From Hawksworthiomyces lignivorus (lineage: Eukaryota > Ascomycota > Sordariomycetes > Ophiostomatales > Ophiostomataceae), in the NCBI GenBank assembly GCA_002917075.1, contig NTMA01000021.1, forward strand, positions 620,001 to 684,000: a DNA stretch of 64,000 nt. The letters run 5' to 3'. Position 1 is the stretch's first letter, and each line of letters begins with the position of its first letter. This document shows, piece after piece, positions 9,646 through 21,611 of this stretch. The position numbers and the translations under genes were made by a program. The notes beneath the pieces were generated by a model. It made no database searches and had not been told where the DNA came from. It saw only the letters and a list, made by a program, of their open reading frames with translations.

Positions 9646-12600
9646 GAGCAGGGCTGGCCGCCCGAGGTTGCGGCGAATTGGCATTCGATGAAGCGGCCTG
9701 GACTTCCTAGAGTGCGACTGAGGATGAACAAGAGTGCCGTGTGCTAAATCTTCTATTTTTTTTTTTTTTTTGAAAGGGGGGGGGTCTGTTGCTTTCCAGC
9801 TTGTCGGCGACCCAATAGCTTTAGAGTCAGTCAGTTTATCAATAAGGTGCAACCAGTCAAAACGCTTCAAACAAGCTTCGAGTCAGTCCACAAATTGACG
9901 AGCACGCAAGATTCGTTATTGATTTTTTTTCGAACGCAACGATTCAGATACTAAAATCAAGAAAAAGGGCGTGTTACTGATATGACTACCCGCCGCCAGC
10001 GCGATGATATCTATGTGCTTAGATGGTTTTCCTTTATCAGAATGTGGTTGACGAAGAAGCGGCATCCCGCATCCCACTGCTGACAAAGATCGTTGTACTC
10101 CGTAATATTGCAAAAGTGAAGTCAACTTCTTTACGGGGGTCAGTTATCAGTGCTCCCATAGCCGAATGAAAGAGGTTCTCCTTTGATATATATCCTTACA
10201 AATATTTTTCTGTTGAACAAACACGCAGCACGCGGGAGATACTGCTCTCCATCTCTATTCTCCTTCTACTTTCTCAATCTCTTCTTTTCTCTCATCCCAC
10301 GCACCCCATCGTATTGCATCGATTTAGGAGCCTAATCCTGATTGATTGCTCTACTTCATTTCTTGTCATTGTTTCCGTGGTAATGACAACTGCATTGACA
10401 ACCCCCCACGGAGCTTTTGGAATAAATTTCTTTCCTTAATATTATCTTGTCCGAGAAATTCTAGTTCGAATTCTGCTTTAGGTTATCCAACCGCCATGAA
10501 AGTATACCAAGTGTCCAAAAAATAAAAGGAGCAAAAAAAAACTAAAGAACGCATGTTATACTTTGGCGCCGCCTTCGCCCACCCTCCAGTTTCCTAAAGC
10601 CCCAATTGGTTGAGTAATCACTTCAAAACATATACAAAAGTCAGAAAGAGAGACCATAATAGGCATATAATTCGACGATCAGTTGTCTACGTGGTGGATA
10701 TCCATTTTGAGCATGCGAGTAAACCGTAATCGAAAATGTAGCAAGGTCTAGAACTTGTCTTACCCTCCATCAAATTCTCGCTTCCTGAGGCCACTTCGTT
10801 TACTCCCAAGAAATCGAAAACCCGTGAATTCAAACACGCAGTTGAGCAGAAAGTCATCACAGAGCATAGGAAAAGAGTGAAGATTTCTCGTCAATTCTCA
10901 AGAGTCCCTTGCCTATCACTTAATCTGTGAATTAGAGGAGGGCTAGCCATCTCGTCTCCATTCTTATACTCCGGTTAGTAACATATCATTCTCTGCTACG
11001 TGTAACTCGCAAAGCTTGGGAGACCGAAAGTGGCATCTGTCCTATTACAACACAAAAAAATATTTCGGGCATTTGAAAGTGCTGTCAACTTAATCTCGGT
11101 TACACGAAAAGCTCCTAATTGGCTTGTCATGACCTCATTGTGGTCTACCGTCCCTAAAAGATATTGAAGAATGACCCATTGCATCTGAGCTTCAACAGTT
11201 AACCACGTGATGGGCACCCGACAAAGGCGAAATAGCCAAAAGAGCGTAAAATTTGTGTGGCCGGCTGGATCCGCAATGCTGGAAAGTAGAAGAGGGATCC
11301 ACCATTCCAACTTGAACTGTCTACTTGCGGCAAACGGTCGATACTTGGCTGACCACCCCTGATATCTGGGCAGCCCTTCCTGCAGGAGATCGGGGCAATC
11401 GAAATGCGTGAGAAAGGGCGGCGAAGAGGAGAACCGAGAGGGAAAAAGCTAGAGACGCTTGTGACCAGAATATATGCACAGCGTAAATGTCCTTTCGGCA
11501 AATTATATGAACAGCGCAAAGAAAAGAGCGGAAAAAAAATATTCTGGCGTACGAGCGAGAAGAGCTTCATCTTCAGGCAGCTGTTAGCTTCTCTGTAGCA
11601 AATATCCCTTATATACCATTAAATGTAAGAAGGCGAATGCCGCGTCTTTTTATATAGCCTCTCGCCTGCCTCATCTGTCTTTCTCCCTTAGCAATTTGCA
11701 TTGTTTCTCAACTTATTCTCTATATCGCTTTTTCGGCTGCGTCTTCCCTTTGAACTAAAGCAGATATCCGCCCCGCTTATGAGTACCCAAAACAGCCAAT
11801 CCCACTACTGTTGATGTATTTGTACCCAACGAGAAACAGGCGAGCTAATTCCTTCAGAAGTTGACCATCGCTTCACCAAGAAGCCAATCGCTATTTTCGT
11901 ACTTGTAGGCACTCTTTACCATCATTTCATTTCAAGTAAGGTAACACATCTGAACCGACTCCCCGCCGAGCCGGTTGCGCCGATCCCCTTCCCCGGTGTG
12001 TTCATGGTGCACTCTACTGAAACTACTAGTTGATAGGAGAATCAGGACACAATAGCACTGGCTGGGCTGGGTATGTTCTGAATGGAAGTTGTAGCGTAGC
12101 AGAGAAGGAAGGCCGAAAAGGTGGAGTGATAAAGCTGGCATGGTCCGACCCAGCCAACTACTGTTAAAGACTTGCTCGTGATCTTACCACCAATTTTCTT
12201 TTGTGGGGAGAAGGAATGTAAGTACCTAGTCGAGCTGGTGAATTGTGTTGCTTCAAGTCCAGTAGCTACCAGAATGGCCAACTAAGGACAGCACCAGCTC
12301 TACGACCTTAACGCGGACCACTACTTCAACACTGCATACAACAACACCATCCTTCCCATTCCCACAACTATATAACTAAAGCAACTCAAACATTTACTGA
12401 GTAAAATACTCCAAGTCTCTAACACAGACATCGCTTGCACACGGGTCACCTAGCGAAATGATACCCACACACCCTATTAGTGGGTGCCCAACCAACCCGT
12501 CTCGTTCCGCCTACGGCGTATGTATCCAAGTACCCACATAGAAATAGACCACGACTGGTTTGCAGGCAGGTAGGTCCGCTATCTGACTACCACTAGTAAA

Positions 12601-14141
12601 CCTATAACTATGTCTGAAAATTCATTGGGAGGATACATCTGCGTGCTCGTACATGCAGGATCTAGCCCAAAGGAATCTGTAAGATGAGTCGCAAAGAGTG
12701 TGCCGTTTGCTCCATTCTACAGGAGCATACAGTGCTGAATGGCAAGGTTAGAGGCCAGAACGTGCCGATGGCAATAAAAAGAAGCAACTCTGAAAAAGTA
12801 CACAAGACAGGAGGAGAAAGGCAGAAAGAACGAATAAAATCAAGCCTCATTAGCAGAATTGACTACCGCCGACGCCCTATTCTAGAAACTATTGGATGAG
12901 AAGGGAAGCAGGCGGAAGGGAAAATGATGGGGGGATGCAAATGCATCAGGTTATAACTACTCTCTACTCAGCAGCTCTTTCTTCTTTCTGGGTTGCTCCC
13001 CTGGTAGCAAGCTTCCGAAGTGTGGAGAAGTCAACTAAGAGTCCCAATAATCCGCCATGACGACAAATTAGAAGCCTGAATAAATTTGAAGGCCGGAATT
13101 CATGTGTACTCGTACTTGTAGGGGCATGGCCACCACCTGCGACCAGAGATTGCCTCAAACCACTGACTGACAAGTGGCAAGTCACCCAAGGAATACGATG
13201 GCCGGATCCAGGAGGAGGGTGGCAGAAAGGAAATAGATTGAAAAATCACCGCATCGTTGGCGTGTACACCCCTGGTCAATCCAGTCATGCGAGGTTACGG
13301 GTTCCTGATTTACGTTTGCTTTGCTCGTCTTAAATCATTTTTTTCTCAATTGCGGTAGTTTCTTCTCCCCATTTTCGCCATGTGTTTTTCCTTGGGTCCG
13401 TCAGCCCAACAAAATGGAACCTCGCAAGCTTGTCTTCCAATCCCCCCGTGTCAAAAGTTATCCTTGTTAGTGTAGTCATTACTCTTTCACTTGTATTTCT
13501 TATAACATGATCGCCCTCCTTACCTTTCTCTCGTCCTCTTTCGATTTTGATCCGAGATTTCCCCATACAGTGACAGTTTTATCCCCCAAGCAAGTTCACT
13601 TCTCTTCGTGTTGCAAAATATAAAGTGATGTGGTAATTTAATTTATATTTCCTCTATATAAGTTTTGTGCCTCGTCCTTTGTTGTTCTGCATATCTACTT
13701 ATTGCACATCTTATTTAATTTATCTTATTTTCTTCAATATACTCTACGAAGCTTACCTGGGCTCGTCTGGTCAACAAAGCTCTCGTGATATTTCTTATTT
13801 TCTTTGGCAGCTCTTCATGCGGCCTAATCAATGCCCATAGCATGAGCATAACTTACTATGATTCTTTTCGTCTCCAACAAAACGCCATAAAAAGACCGGC
13901 ACCCTGCTTTTCCACCAGTATCGTTATCTTCAGGCGAAGGCCTACCGATTTGACAAAAAATTAAAGTTTACGATAACATTCACATTCGCCTTCGGATCGC
14001 TAGTTTTTATTTCATCAATAGCAGATCGTTGAAGCGACTTCACATTAATACATTACTCATTTACCACGATATCCACTGGTCAAGGACTTCCATACAAATT
14101 ACTGTCGAGATAGTTCTTCTTCCATTGCTAGGAAAGCAACC
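9646..14141. other. 4.5 kb without a recognisable gene
   Basis: Open frames here are all under 130 codons, overlap each other on both strands and lack family motifs or plausible exon joins. Present are a T-run followed by nine G near 9757-9782, AT-rich stretches (10.2-10.6 kb and 13.6-14.0 kb), a short inverted repeat CACCC/GGGTG near 12470-12490 and one TACTCCGTA at 10096-10104. No tRNA or 5S rRNA was found. The final 500 bp are probably the promoter and leader of the next gene. Confidence 0.55.
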
Positions 14142-14831
14142 ATGCGTCAAAGAGAATCTTCACGATCTGGCGGTCAGAGACGGCCTCGTCTTCTTCGTGC
14201 TTCTGTCACTGAACCTTCCATCTTTACGTCTTCTATCGTTAACCACGGTGCGCTTGATATGTCTCAACCAAGCACCAGCGGCAGCAGTCCAAACAGCAGT
14301 GGTAGTTACCGCCGCGCTACTGACCTCCTCAATCACGTTGCCTACCTCTCATCATGCGCTACTTCGCCTGTCTCCTCTTTGACCGGCAATCCCCTCTTCA
14401 ACCAGATGCAGCGGCGGAATTCACAAAGTAATAGTACCTCAACAGACGTTGAAAATGGGAGTGTACGCGGCCATAGTATCAGCCAGGGCAATGGCGGCAG
14501 CAATCGAACAAACGACACCTCAAGCAGCGCTTGTCGGCGATCCGAAAACGATGAGATGCTAGGTTCATCACCAGCATCAACACACACGAGTAGCTCACTC
14601 GAAGATCTCCATTCTCATCATCCATGTTCGTCAAGTCCTTTTCTTTGAGCCCTAGTACTTATCTCTGTATTGGAGTTTTCTTCTCTTCGAATCTTAAACA
14701 AAGCATTGCATATACGCATAGCATATACTTACAGTTGGCTGTGTTTAGGCTCTGCACATTATTATAGCTTCCCCAGCTTTGATACATGGGATCCTGATAG
14801 CCAGGACAAGGATGATGAACTTGACGGCTAG
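14142..14831 (+). CDS. Hypothetical Ser/Asn-rich protein with conserved-looking tail
   Basis: Not recognised. Two exons, 14142-14625 and 14749-14831, give 188 residues. The start is the first ATG of a frame open for 168 codons. The donor GTTCGT is the same as in FUR1 intron 1 and the acceptor is TTTAG. Splicing replaces an unspliced SSSPFL end by AHYYSFPSFDTWD and an acidic DSQDKDDELDG tail. The aromatic block YYSFPSFDTWD is what makes the second exon convincing. Residues 1-35 are basic (RQRESSRSGGQRRPRLLR), the middle is rich in Ser, Asn, Thr and Gly, and a short non-polar stretch DLLNHVAYLSSCATSPVSSL lies near 64-83. No signal peptide or membrane segment. It is isolated, with more than 1 kb of non-coding DNA on each side, which suggests a regulated gene. 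Confidence 0.6.
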
Positions 14832-16205
14832 ATGAACTAGGCAAGAGCCGTTCAAGCATATTTTGAAGCACATTCATTACCTCCGATTATAGCCAGCAAT
14901 ATTTCTCTTTTGAAGGAATATATGCAAAGCTGGAACACACATCAGCATTTCGGCATTGGGATCAATTTCTTTGTCCTTTTCCTTTCATGTGTTTTGACAT
15001 GACATGGGGACTAAATCAAAAGAAAGCCATAAGGCCCTGTGCTAAGGAACATACCTGGAATGGTACACAAGTCCTTTCTCCTAAACCCGAGAAGAGCCAG
15101 GGAAGCACCAAGACCAGATAATTGCTTGAAAGAGAAAGTATCTGGAATGACGTTTTTATCTATGCTCTCTCGGTAATTGTTGGCAGCGAGCCAGGGTTAA
15201 AAAGGGCGATATGGAAAAGAGGTAGTGCTGAGGAGAGAGCACAATGCTTGAGATATAGCCATATTCTCTGCCTTCAATGCCCAACTCTAGCCAAGGTGAG
15301 AAACAAACACGCGTTTAAGGCTTTGGAGCAACATTTCAACAAATACACACAGAATCCAATATGTCTCACATTAAGCATAGGTGATTATTTATTTGGTTTT
15401 CAGGAAACAAAAACGGAATTCCTACGCGTGATGCAGCTCTCTTTTGTATATACCAGTTGGATAAAGTAAAGCTGTTTTGAGCTGGAGACGAGTTTCCTGT
15501 CTCTTTGGTCCAATCTCTGCTACATCTCATACTGAACTTGACTGTGCATTTGTTGGCTACCTGTATATATCGACAGACGGAAACATGTCTTATCCACTAT
15601 AGTGAACAGTAACCGATCTCAAGTCAGTCACAGATTATAATGATGTTCACAAGAGATGTCTGGGTGCTCTGTGATGATAAATTGATGTAAGCCAATCGAT
15701 GAGTACGGGCAAAGTAATATACCAAAACAGCCAATTACTCAGAGGGCCTTTTTTTTAGCCACTCTAAAAATTGATAGCGATGCTATTGTTGGCGGCCAAA
15801 AGTTCCGAGAATTGTAGCACCCAAACTTAGCGGTTCGCTCTTCCACAAATGCATAAGATATACGCTTAATTGCATATATCTTGATAAGATGTTAAGCATC
15901 TCTTATCGCGTGACCCTGGCGCCTAAAAAAAAATTGAGAAAGCCCTAATGGTGTCTCAGCCAATGAAAATTGATCTTCCTGCGTTTGCCTCCACTATGGC
16001 CCTCTTACCGCCAACACAAATTTCTCCCACAGATTATCCCACAGGCCATCCAAAATCTGCAATTCGCTGCCTCCCCTCTTTTCTGGCTGGCTCGAATTTT
16101 TTTAACTACTCCCTTTCATTTACACCCTACTTCTATACAATCTTTTCCCCTTCCATCACCAACTTCGAACTCCTCCATCAAGTCACGACGACATAGTCTG
16201 CAAAG
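14832..16205. other. Intergenic; RPS1 promoter in the right part
   Basis: A 115-codon frame (15122-15469) starts with TTG, has no homologue I know and is probably chance. CCAAT at 15960-15964 and AGCCCTAA near 15941 lie about 240-265 bp before the RPS1 start, followed by a pyrimidine-rich stretch. Confidence 0.55.
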
Positions 16206-17405
16206 ATGGCGGTTGGAAAGTACGAAACATCCTAGAATGCGAATTGTTTGGCTTCCTTTTTTGATGTAATTTGGGCTCGATCCGCGAGTCGCGAAACTTA
16301 AAAATGGGAGAAAGAACATAGTTGGGCCATCACAACGAATATAAGAAAATTGGTACTAACCGAGGGAATCACTAGGAATAAGAGATTGTCTAAGGGCAAG
16401 AAGGGCCTCAAGAAGAAGACCGTCGACCCGTTCACCCGCAAGGACTGGTACGGCATCAAGGTATGTTTAATAAAAACAAGACATAAAGAGGCACCTTGAT
16501 ATAATCAGGCATACTGATGCATGTACAATTGAATAGGCCCCTACCACTTTCGCCCACCGGGAGTAAGCAACGATGCCCATTCTGTTCTAATTTTTATTTC
16601 ATAATTCGGATCAAGAAATTGCCGACCCTGGCAAACCGAGAATTTTGACACAGCCAAAGGCGATAAGAGTTTCCTTACTTACGATGTCCTTTAGTGTCGG
16701 CAAGACGCTTGTCAATCGTACCTCTGGTCTGAAGAATGCCAACGACGCCCTGAAAGGCCGGATTGTCGAAGTCTCCCTAGCCGATCTGCAAAAGGACGAA
16801 GAGCACGCCTTCCGCAAGATCAGACTCCGGGTTGACGAAGTCCAGGGCAAGAACTGCCTGACCAACTTCCACGGCCTTGACTTCACCTCCGACAAGCTCC
16901 GGTCGCTCGTCCGGAAGTGGCAGACGCTGATCGAGGCCAACGTCACAGTCAAGACTACTGATGACTACCTTCTGCGCCTGTTTGCGATTGGTTTCACGAA
17001 GCGTCGTCCCAACCAGATCAAGAAGACCACCTATGCCGCCACGTCCCAGATCCGTGCTACCCGGAGAAAGATGACTGAAATCATCCAGCGCGAAGCGAGC
17101 AGCTGCACCCTGCAGCAACTGACGGCGAAGCTTATTCCTGAAGTCATTGGCCGCGAGATCGAGAAGTCCACTCAGGGCATTTACCCTCTGCAGAATGTCC
17201 GTATTGCTCCACCCTGTGAGCTCCTTCACACTGCAAGCGGTATCTGATAGACTAACTGTACTAGGTCCACATCCGGAAGGTTAAGCTTCTCAAGCAGCCC
17301 AAGTTCGACCTTGGCTCTCTCCTAGCCCTGCATGGCGAGTCTGGTGCCGAAGATGGACAGAAGGTGGAGCGCGAGTTCAAGGAGGTCGTGCTTGACGAAG
17401 TATAG
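16206..17405 (+). CDS. RPS1: 40S ribosomal protein S1 (eS1/S3Ae)
   Basis: A structural protein of the small ribosomal subunit. Five exons, 16206-16219, 16376-16460, 16537-16562, 16695-17196 and 17265-17405, give 255 residues, the family length. Exon 1 holds only 14 nt (MAVGK) before a 156-bp intron, an arrangement common in ribosomal protein genes. Family blocks: [27 protein letters not shown] split over the first join, [61 protein letters not shown] and the acidic-basic end [14 protein letters not shown]. The last intron (GTCCGT..ACTAG, branch CTAAC) begins inside the block QNV-HIRKV; reading through it meets TGA after 16 codons. The small variation APTTFAHRD, where many fungi have APSTFQVRD, is the only departure I noticed. 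Confidence 0.97.
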
Positions 17406-18267
17406 ATGAGTTTCGGCTTCTTGTTTGGTTGTTTTTCTATTTTTTCTTTTCTTTTAAGGAAGGGGAGGAAAGATGAAAAGGATGAAGAGGGCGTTGGCAT
17501 ATTTCAATACTCCAGAACAAAAGTAGTCAGGGACCACCGTGAATTAACAAAAAAGTTTAAAACTATCACATCAATTTACTTGTCTTAACGATGAGAAAGA
17601 GCCCTGGCCAATGGACAAAGGATAAAGAACAGTCGGGTTGCTATTGGAAGAACAGAATCGGGGAATTTGAGAAGGCTTTCGTCTGAGTGCGATACATCTC
17701 TTGTTCGTCAATGGGGTAGCCTCGGCCAGACGTGGAAAAGCTGTGCTCCTTGTGTCATCTAGCCTCTACGCATGCCACACAAGGGAAGGGGTGTGATCCG
17801 TATCTATGTAATAAGGGAAGCATATGACAGCCGCCATCTAGTAATTCCTTGATGCTGTCTTATTTTTTACGTCTACTATGTGAGGAGTGTTGCAGGGGTG
17901 TGGAATAATGTCGTTTTATAAGCTATACGTAAGTCGAGTGTCATACAATGAGAATTAAAAAGTAAACCCTTCAAAGGTGAAGAAGCCCAGTGTCAACAGA
18001 GAAAGTCGACTCTAGGTTGGAGGCGAAGATCGTGGTTGTAACATAGCAGAACCGTTTATTTGGCCAATCGCAAGCTAGACAAATCCTTCCACTACTCGGG
18101 CGATGCAGCATATTTTTCTATGGTTCATTCAAGGTCTAGAATATGGCTGTTATCTGATTCTTTCTATCAACTTTTGTTAGACACATTTTCGCATTCTTCT
18201 GCTGGATTGCATTCTGCGATTCGGTTCTGAAAGCGATCAAGCCGCAACGTTTATTATATTTCGTAGC
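17406..18267. other. Intergenic (RPS1 3' region and GTPase promoter)
   Basis: No gene seen. It begins with the RPS1 3' UTR, which is rich in T and then in A/G, and ends with the presumed promoter of the GTPase gene. Confidence 0.55.
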
Positions 18268-19199
18268 ATGGCAGAATCATCTCTTAAGATTCTCATCATT
18301 GGGCCATCCAATGTTGGAAAATCCGCATGTTTGTCATCTTCTCTTTCGTACCCTCAACTGTCTGAGTGCATATACGCTGAGTTTATAACCACGTTCTTGT
18401 GTGCTAATACGCCCTTAAACTTAGTACTTAAAAGGTATTGCGATAATGACTTTGATGCGAATGATGCTGCAGCCACTATTGGCATCGATTACAGGGTGAG
18501 TTTTAAGATAACATCACCTGATACCGGTTTCTAACGCTGTACAGGTTAAACGCCTGTCTGTTCGGGGAAAGACATATCGCGTCACTTTGCTTGATACGGT
18601 GGGTTGAGACACGTTTCTGTTTAAGCACTTGCAGAACGCATTAAAACACGTGCGATAACTGACTCAATGGCAAAACTTCATAGGCCGGTCAAGAGCGCTT
18701 TCGAACACTGTCTACAAGCTATTACCGCGGCGCGCACGGCATCATCTTTGTTTATGATCTCACCAACCGAGCGACGTTTGCCCAGATGGATGGCTGGTTT
18801 GCCGAAGCCGAAGCCAACACTGCGGTGACAACAGCTGCTGTAATTGGCAATGGCAGTGGCTTTCCATGCCACTACTGTCTCATCGGAGCCAAGCTAGACC
18901 GAGCAAACACCAGCCGTGCTGTGTCACACGAAGAAGGTTTCACGCTGGCCCGGAAGTACGGCGGTGCTGGTGCCGACAGAGGCAGTGATTATGATGCTCT
19001 CTTTTTCGAGACCAGTGCCCGCACAGGGGAAAACGTGCGTGAGCCGTTTATCGCTTTAATAGATCGCATCGTTTCATCTGGGGCTGCACCTGCCAGCGGC
19101 GTATCACGAGCAAAGACCGGTTTGGTTAATTTAGAAGAAAACGGCAGCGACGGGAGTGTCATGAATGGACCAGGCAATATTCCTGGTTGCTCATGTTAA
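18268..19199 (+). CDS. Rab18-like small GTPase
   Basis: A membrane-traffic switch of the Rab family. Exons 18268-18328, 18425-18495, 18545-18598 and 18684-19199 give 233 residues. G1 is GPSNVGKS (12-19), the effector block ATIGIDYRV resembles Rab18, G3 is DTAGQERFRTL (61-71), SYYRGAHGIIFVYDLTN follows and G5 is ETSAR. The protein ends CSC, a double-cysteine signal for geranylgeranylation. The G4 guanine-specificity motif, normally NKxD, reads AKLD (about 130-133): the Asp and Lys are kept but the Asn is Ala. An insert (GNGSGFPCHYCLI) before G4 and a 40-residue Gly/Ser-rich tail add length. All splice joins keep family sequence and phase. Rab18 members act at the endoplasmic reticulum and lipid droplets in other organisms; that role is inferred here. 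Confidence 0.88.
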
Positions 19200-19528
19200 C
19201 CAAAGAGAGGTTGAAAAGCACCCGTTATGATAGATGCATTTAAGATGATCATTGATGCTATTCGTGGGATGAGCCTATGCGCTAAAGTTCTGTCCTAAGT
19301 TCTCTCTATGACTGGCAGTTCCTAATTTATTACCTCAAGACACCATATTCTCCGATGATCTAGAAAACGAGTCTTTCGAGTCGCCTGCTTTACTTACACC
19401 TTGTGGACTAGGTCCCCATTTCTTTGATACCTTATTCTTTCGGAGAAAGGAAACGAACAACAGCTACAATACGTCATTAGAATGTTTTCCAGGATTGCTT
19501 CTAGTAGAAGCAGAGAAGAAATAGGAAA
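19200..19528. other. Convergent spacer
   Basis: 329 bp between the 3' ends of the GTPase and hydrolase genes. It may hold a last short exon of the hydrolase (see that entry); otherwise nothing is seen. Confidence 0.45.
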
Positions 19529-20754
19529 TCAATCACCTTGCCGAAATGCCTCGGGATTCTCTGAGATAAGCCAGTGACCAGCATCAACATCCACCAGCTC
19601 AAACCGTGGGAAGAACTGTCCAATTAAAGGCAGCGTCTCATCTGGAACATATTTGCTGTGCATGCCGCGGATGAAGAGTGCAGGCTTCTCAAAACGTACG
19701 GATTGTGGATCTTTGAAAGGGAAATCCCCCAAATTATCGAGAGATCGTGATAGGATATCTAGTGGAATTCGAAATTGTAAGATATGCTGGTGGTGTTCAC
19801 CGCTCCGGGCCTTGATGCGATGCATGTTGCCGAGGAGGAACTGCCGGATCGTCAGAGACGACTCGTAAGGCTGTAGAATTTTATCTGCTTCGGCTTGGCG
19901 AGTGATATGTGCTTTATCAATTTCCTTCATGCCACGGACATAAGTGGCGAAGTCTCCGACAATAGCAGCATCAACGGGTGCGTTGTCTACCGCAACAATA
20001 TCGCTGACGAGGTCTGGTGATTGAAGAGCTAGTGTCATCGCCGTCTTTGCGCCCCTGAAGCAGAGTCAGAAGGGACAGAAAATAAAAAACACTTCTTTCT
20101 AGTATGATGATGGGCGTACATAGAATGCCCAATAATTGTCGGCTCTTGTAGCTCATGCTCTTTGATGAAATAAGCGACGTCGTCTGCCATCGCTAAGTAA
20201 TCGTGGCGTGGTGCATGAGGTGAGTCTCCATGGTTGCGCAAGTCCTAGAATTGTGTCAGGGTTGCTCCAGGCCTTTACTTGGGGCCAATTGAAATGAGCA
20301 TCTATTCAACTCACCAGCGCATAGATAGAACGTCCTAGGTCGCGTGCCAATGCTCTGCGCCAGGCTTCAGCAACATAGAACTCTTTTTGTGCAAACGGTT
20401 CCTCATTGAAAACAACGCATATTGTAGAATATGTCTTCTTACTCACTTACTTATGCTCCGATTATTCTTCTTTGATCCGAAAAGACCGTGCAGAAAGAGA
20501 ATCGGTCGCGTCTTTTCATCTGAGATCGGTTTGGTGGGATTGTGCAAATCATAAACCAACTTGACAGGAATGGAAGGCATATCTGAAATGCTTATAGAGG
20601 TTGGCGAAGAAAAAAGCCTTGATATGCTAAGCCGATTGGGAACTGATATTGATACACATCGTGAGGGTATTGCTGAATACGAGAAAGGGACTGTCAATAT
20701 TGGCTTCCACGTCTGATAAAAGAGATGCCCCATAATTGGAATCCTTGGGGTCAT
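19529..20754 (-). CDS. ABHD11/Imo32-like mitochondrial alpha/beta hydrolase
   Basis: Four exons in transcript order: 20754-20447, 20354-20315, 20244-20120 and 20054-19529, giving 332 residues. The N terminus (FYQTWKPILTVPFSYSAIPSRC..RLFSS) is Ser/Arg-rich and acid-poor, as in a mitochondrial presequence. The hydrolase signature follows: ILFLHGLFGSKKNNRSISKALARDLGR (oxyanion region), LDLRNHGDSPHAP, GHSMGAKTAM with nucleophile Ser157, and DAGHW with His318. This order and spacing fit ABHD11 and yeast Imo32. Splicing is fixed by SK-ALARDL, YAL-DLRNHG and HSM-GAKTA. The end is less sure: as read it stops RQGD, but a weak donor (GTGATT) just before the stop could lead to a further exon near 19480-19500. 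An in-frame earlier or later Met in the presequence is also possible. Its upstream gap to the branching-enzyme fragment is only 229 bp. Confidence 0.88.
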
Positions 20755-20921
20755 TCTTTCCCTATTCTTTTCCTAAGATCTTATATGATATAATTGCTAT
20801 GCAAGTACGATTATTGTCATTTCTTTTGGTTGGCTCCCATAGCCGTCTTCATATTTCACTGTCATTGCAGGCGTTTTGAAAACTTTGGAAAATAAGAACC
20901 AGGACGTTGAAAACAACAAGC

Positions 20922-20947
20922 CACCGCTAAAAGTTCGTTGTGGCGGT

Positions 20948-20978
<31 letters not shown>
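20922..20978. repeat. 30-nt T homopolymer with adjacent 6-bp inverted repeat
   Basis: T-run at 20949-20978, flanked on the left by CACCGC (20922-20927) and GCGGTG (20943-20948), which could pair. On the minus strand it follows directly after the donor (GTGCG) of the last branching-enzyme exon, so it reads as poly(A) at the point where that gene breaks off. Confidence 0.9.
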
Positions 20979-20983
20979 CGCAC

Positions 20984-21611
20984 CTTGATCTTGGAGTTAT
21001 GGGGGATGGCCGCCTGACCATCGGATGTGGCCGGCAGCTTAATTTCGAAAACACCGAAATCGTTCTTGGTCATGGGATGGGAGTCGCGGTTCCATCCGTC
21101 TTTAGAGAGTGTCAGCTACAGGAAGTCGAAGCTCTAGGCGTATGTCTACCAGTCAACTTACTGAAGTCTCCCACAAGGAAGGCCTGGGTCGCATTGGGTG
21201 CCCATTCTCGGTAGATGATGTTGTTGTTCTTGTCGACATTTAAGCCGAAGATATCGGCGCCCTGCAAAGAAACGGGAAAGAAGCAATGTCAATATGTGAC
21301 AACACTCACAAAAAGCTGGTAAGCCAGATGCGAAGAGTGGCCAATACTGACCTTGGAGAACTTGTCAAGACCACCTTCTGTGGAATCAATGGTCTTTATC
21401 CATTCCTGCGCTTTGCTGAAACGCCTCTTCAGAGTATCTTTAAATGGCGACAGCCATGGATCAATCACAGTGACAGCTAAAGTGTAATTCCAAAATCATT
21501 GTTAGCCGTCGTCCGCAGAAGTGGTTCTGCAATGTCATGATCTTTGAGCGGGGTCTTCTCACCTGTTCCATCTTTGGGGAGCTCCTCGACTGGCTTGGAC
21601 TCGGCTGTCAT
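20984..21611 (-). pseudogene. GBE1: Glycogen branching enzyme, 5' fragment only
   Basis: The 1,4-alpha-glucan branching enzyme makes alpha-1,6 branches in glycogen and is normally about 700 residues. Here only four exons are present (21611-21563, 21476-21352, 21261-21162, 21099-20984), 130 codons in phase. Recognisable are the N-terminal helix (VIDPWLSPFKDTLKRRFSKAQEWI, TEGGLDKFSKGADIFGLNV) and the start of the CBM48 domain ([23 protein letters not shown], ending AAIPHNSKIK). All three introns have good signals and there is no internal stop. After the fourth donor the sequence goes straight into a 30-nt A-run (minus-strand sense) and then the promoter of the hydrolase gene. The catalytic barrel is absent from this window. 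It may be a broken gene, a partial duplicate with a full copy elsewhere, or an assembly join at the homopolymer. Confidence 0.85.

Noticed and set aside
10448..10470. tRNA B-box-like string GTTCGAATTC
   Set aside because: No matching A box or acceptor stem upstream.
15122..15469. 115-codon plus-strand frame
   Set aside because: TTG start, no family feature and no plausible partner exons.
20755..20983. Rest of the branching enzyme hidden behind a very long intron spanning the hydrolase gene
   Set aside because: The hydrolase is a complete gene on the same strand with its own ATG, and no branching-enzyme sequence is seen left of it.
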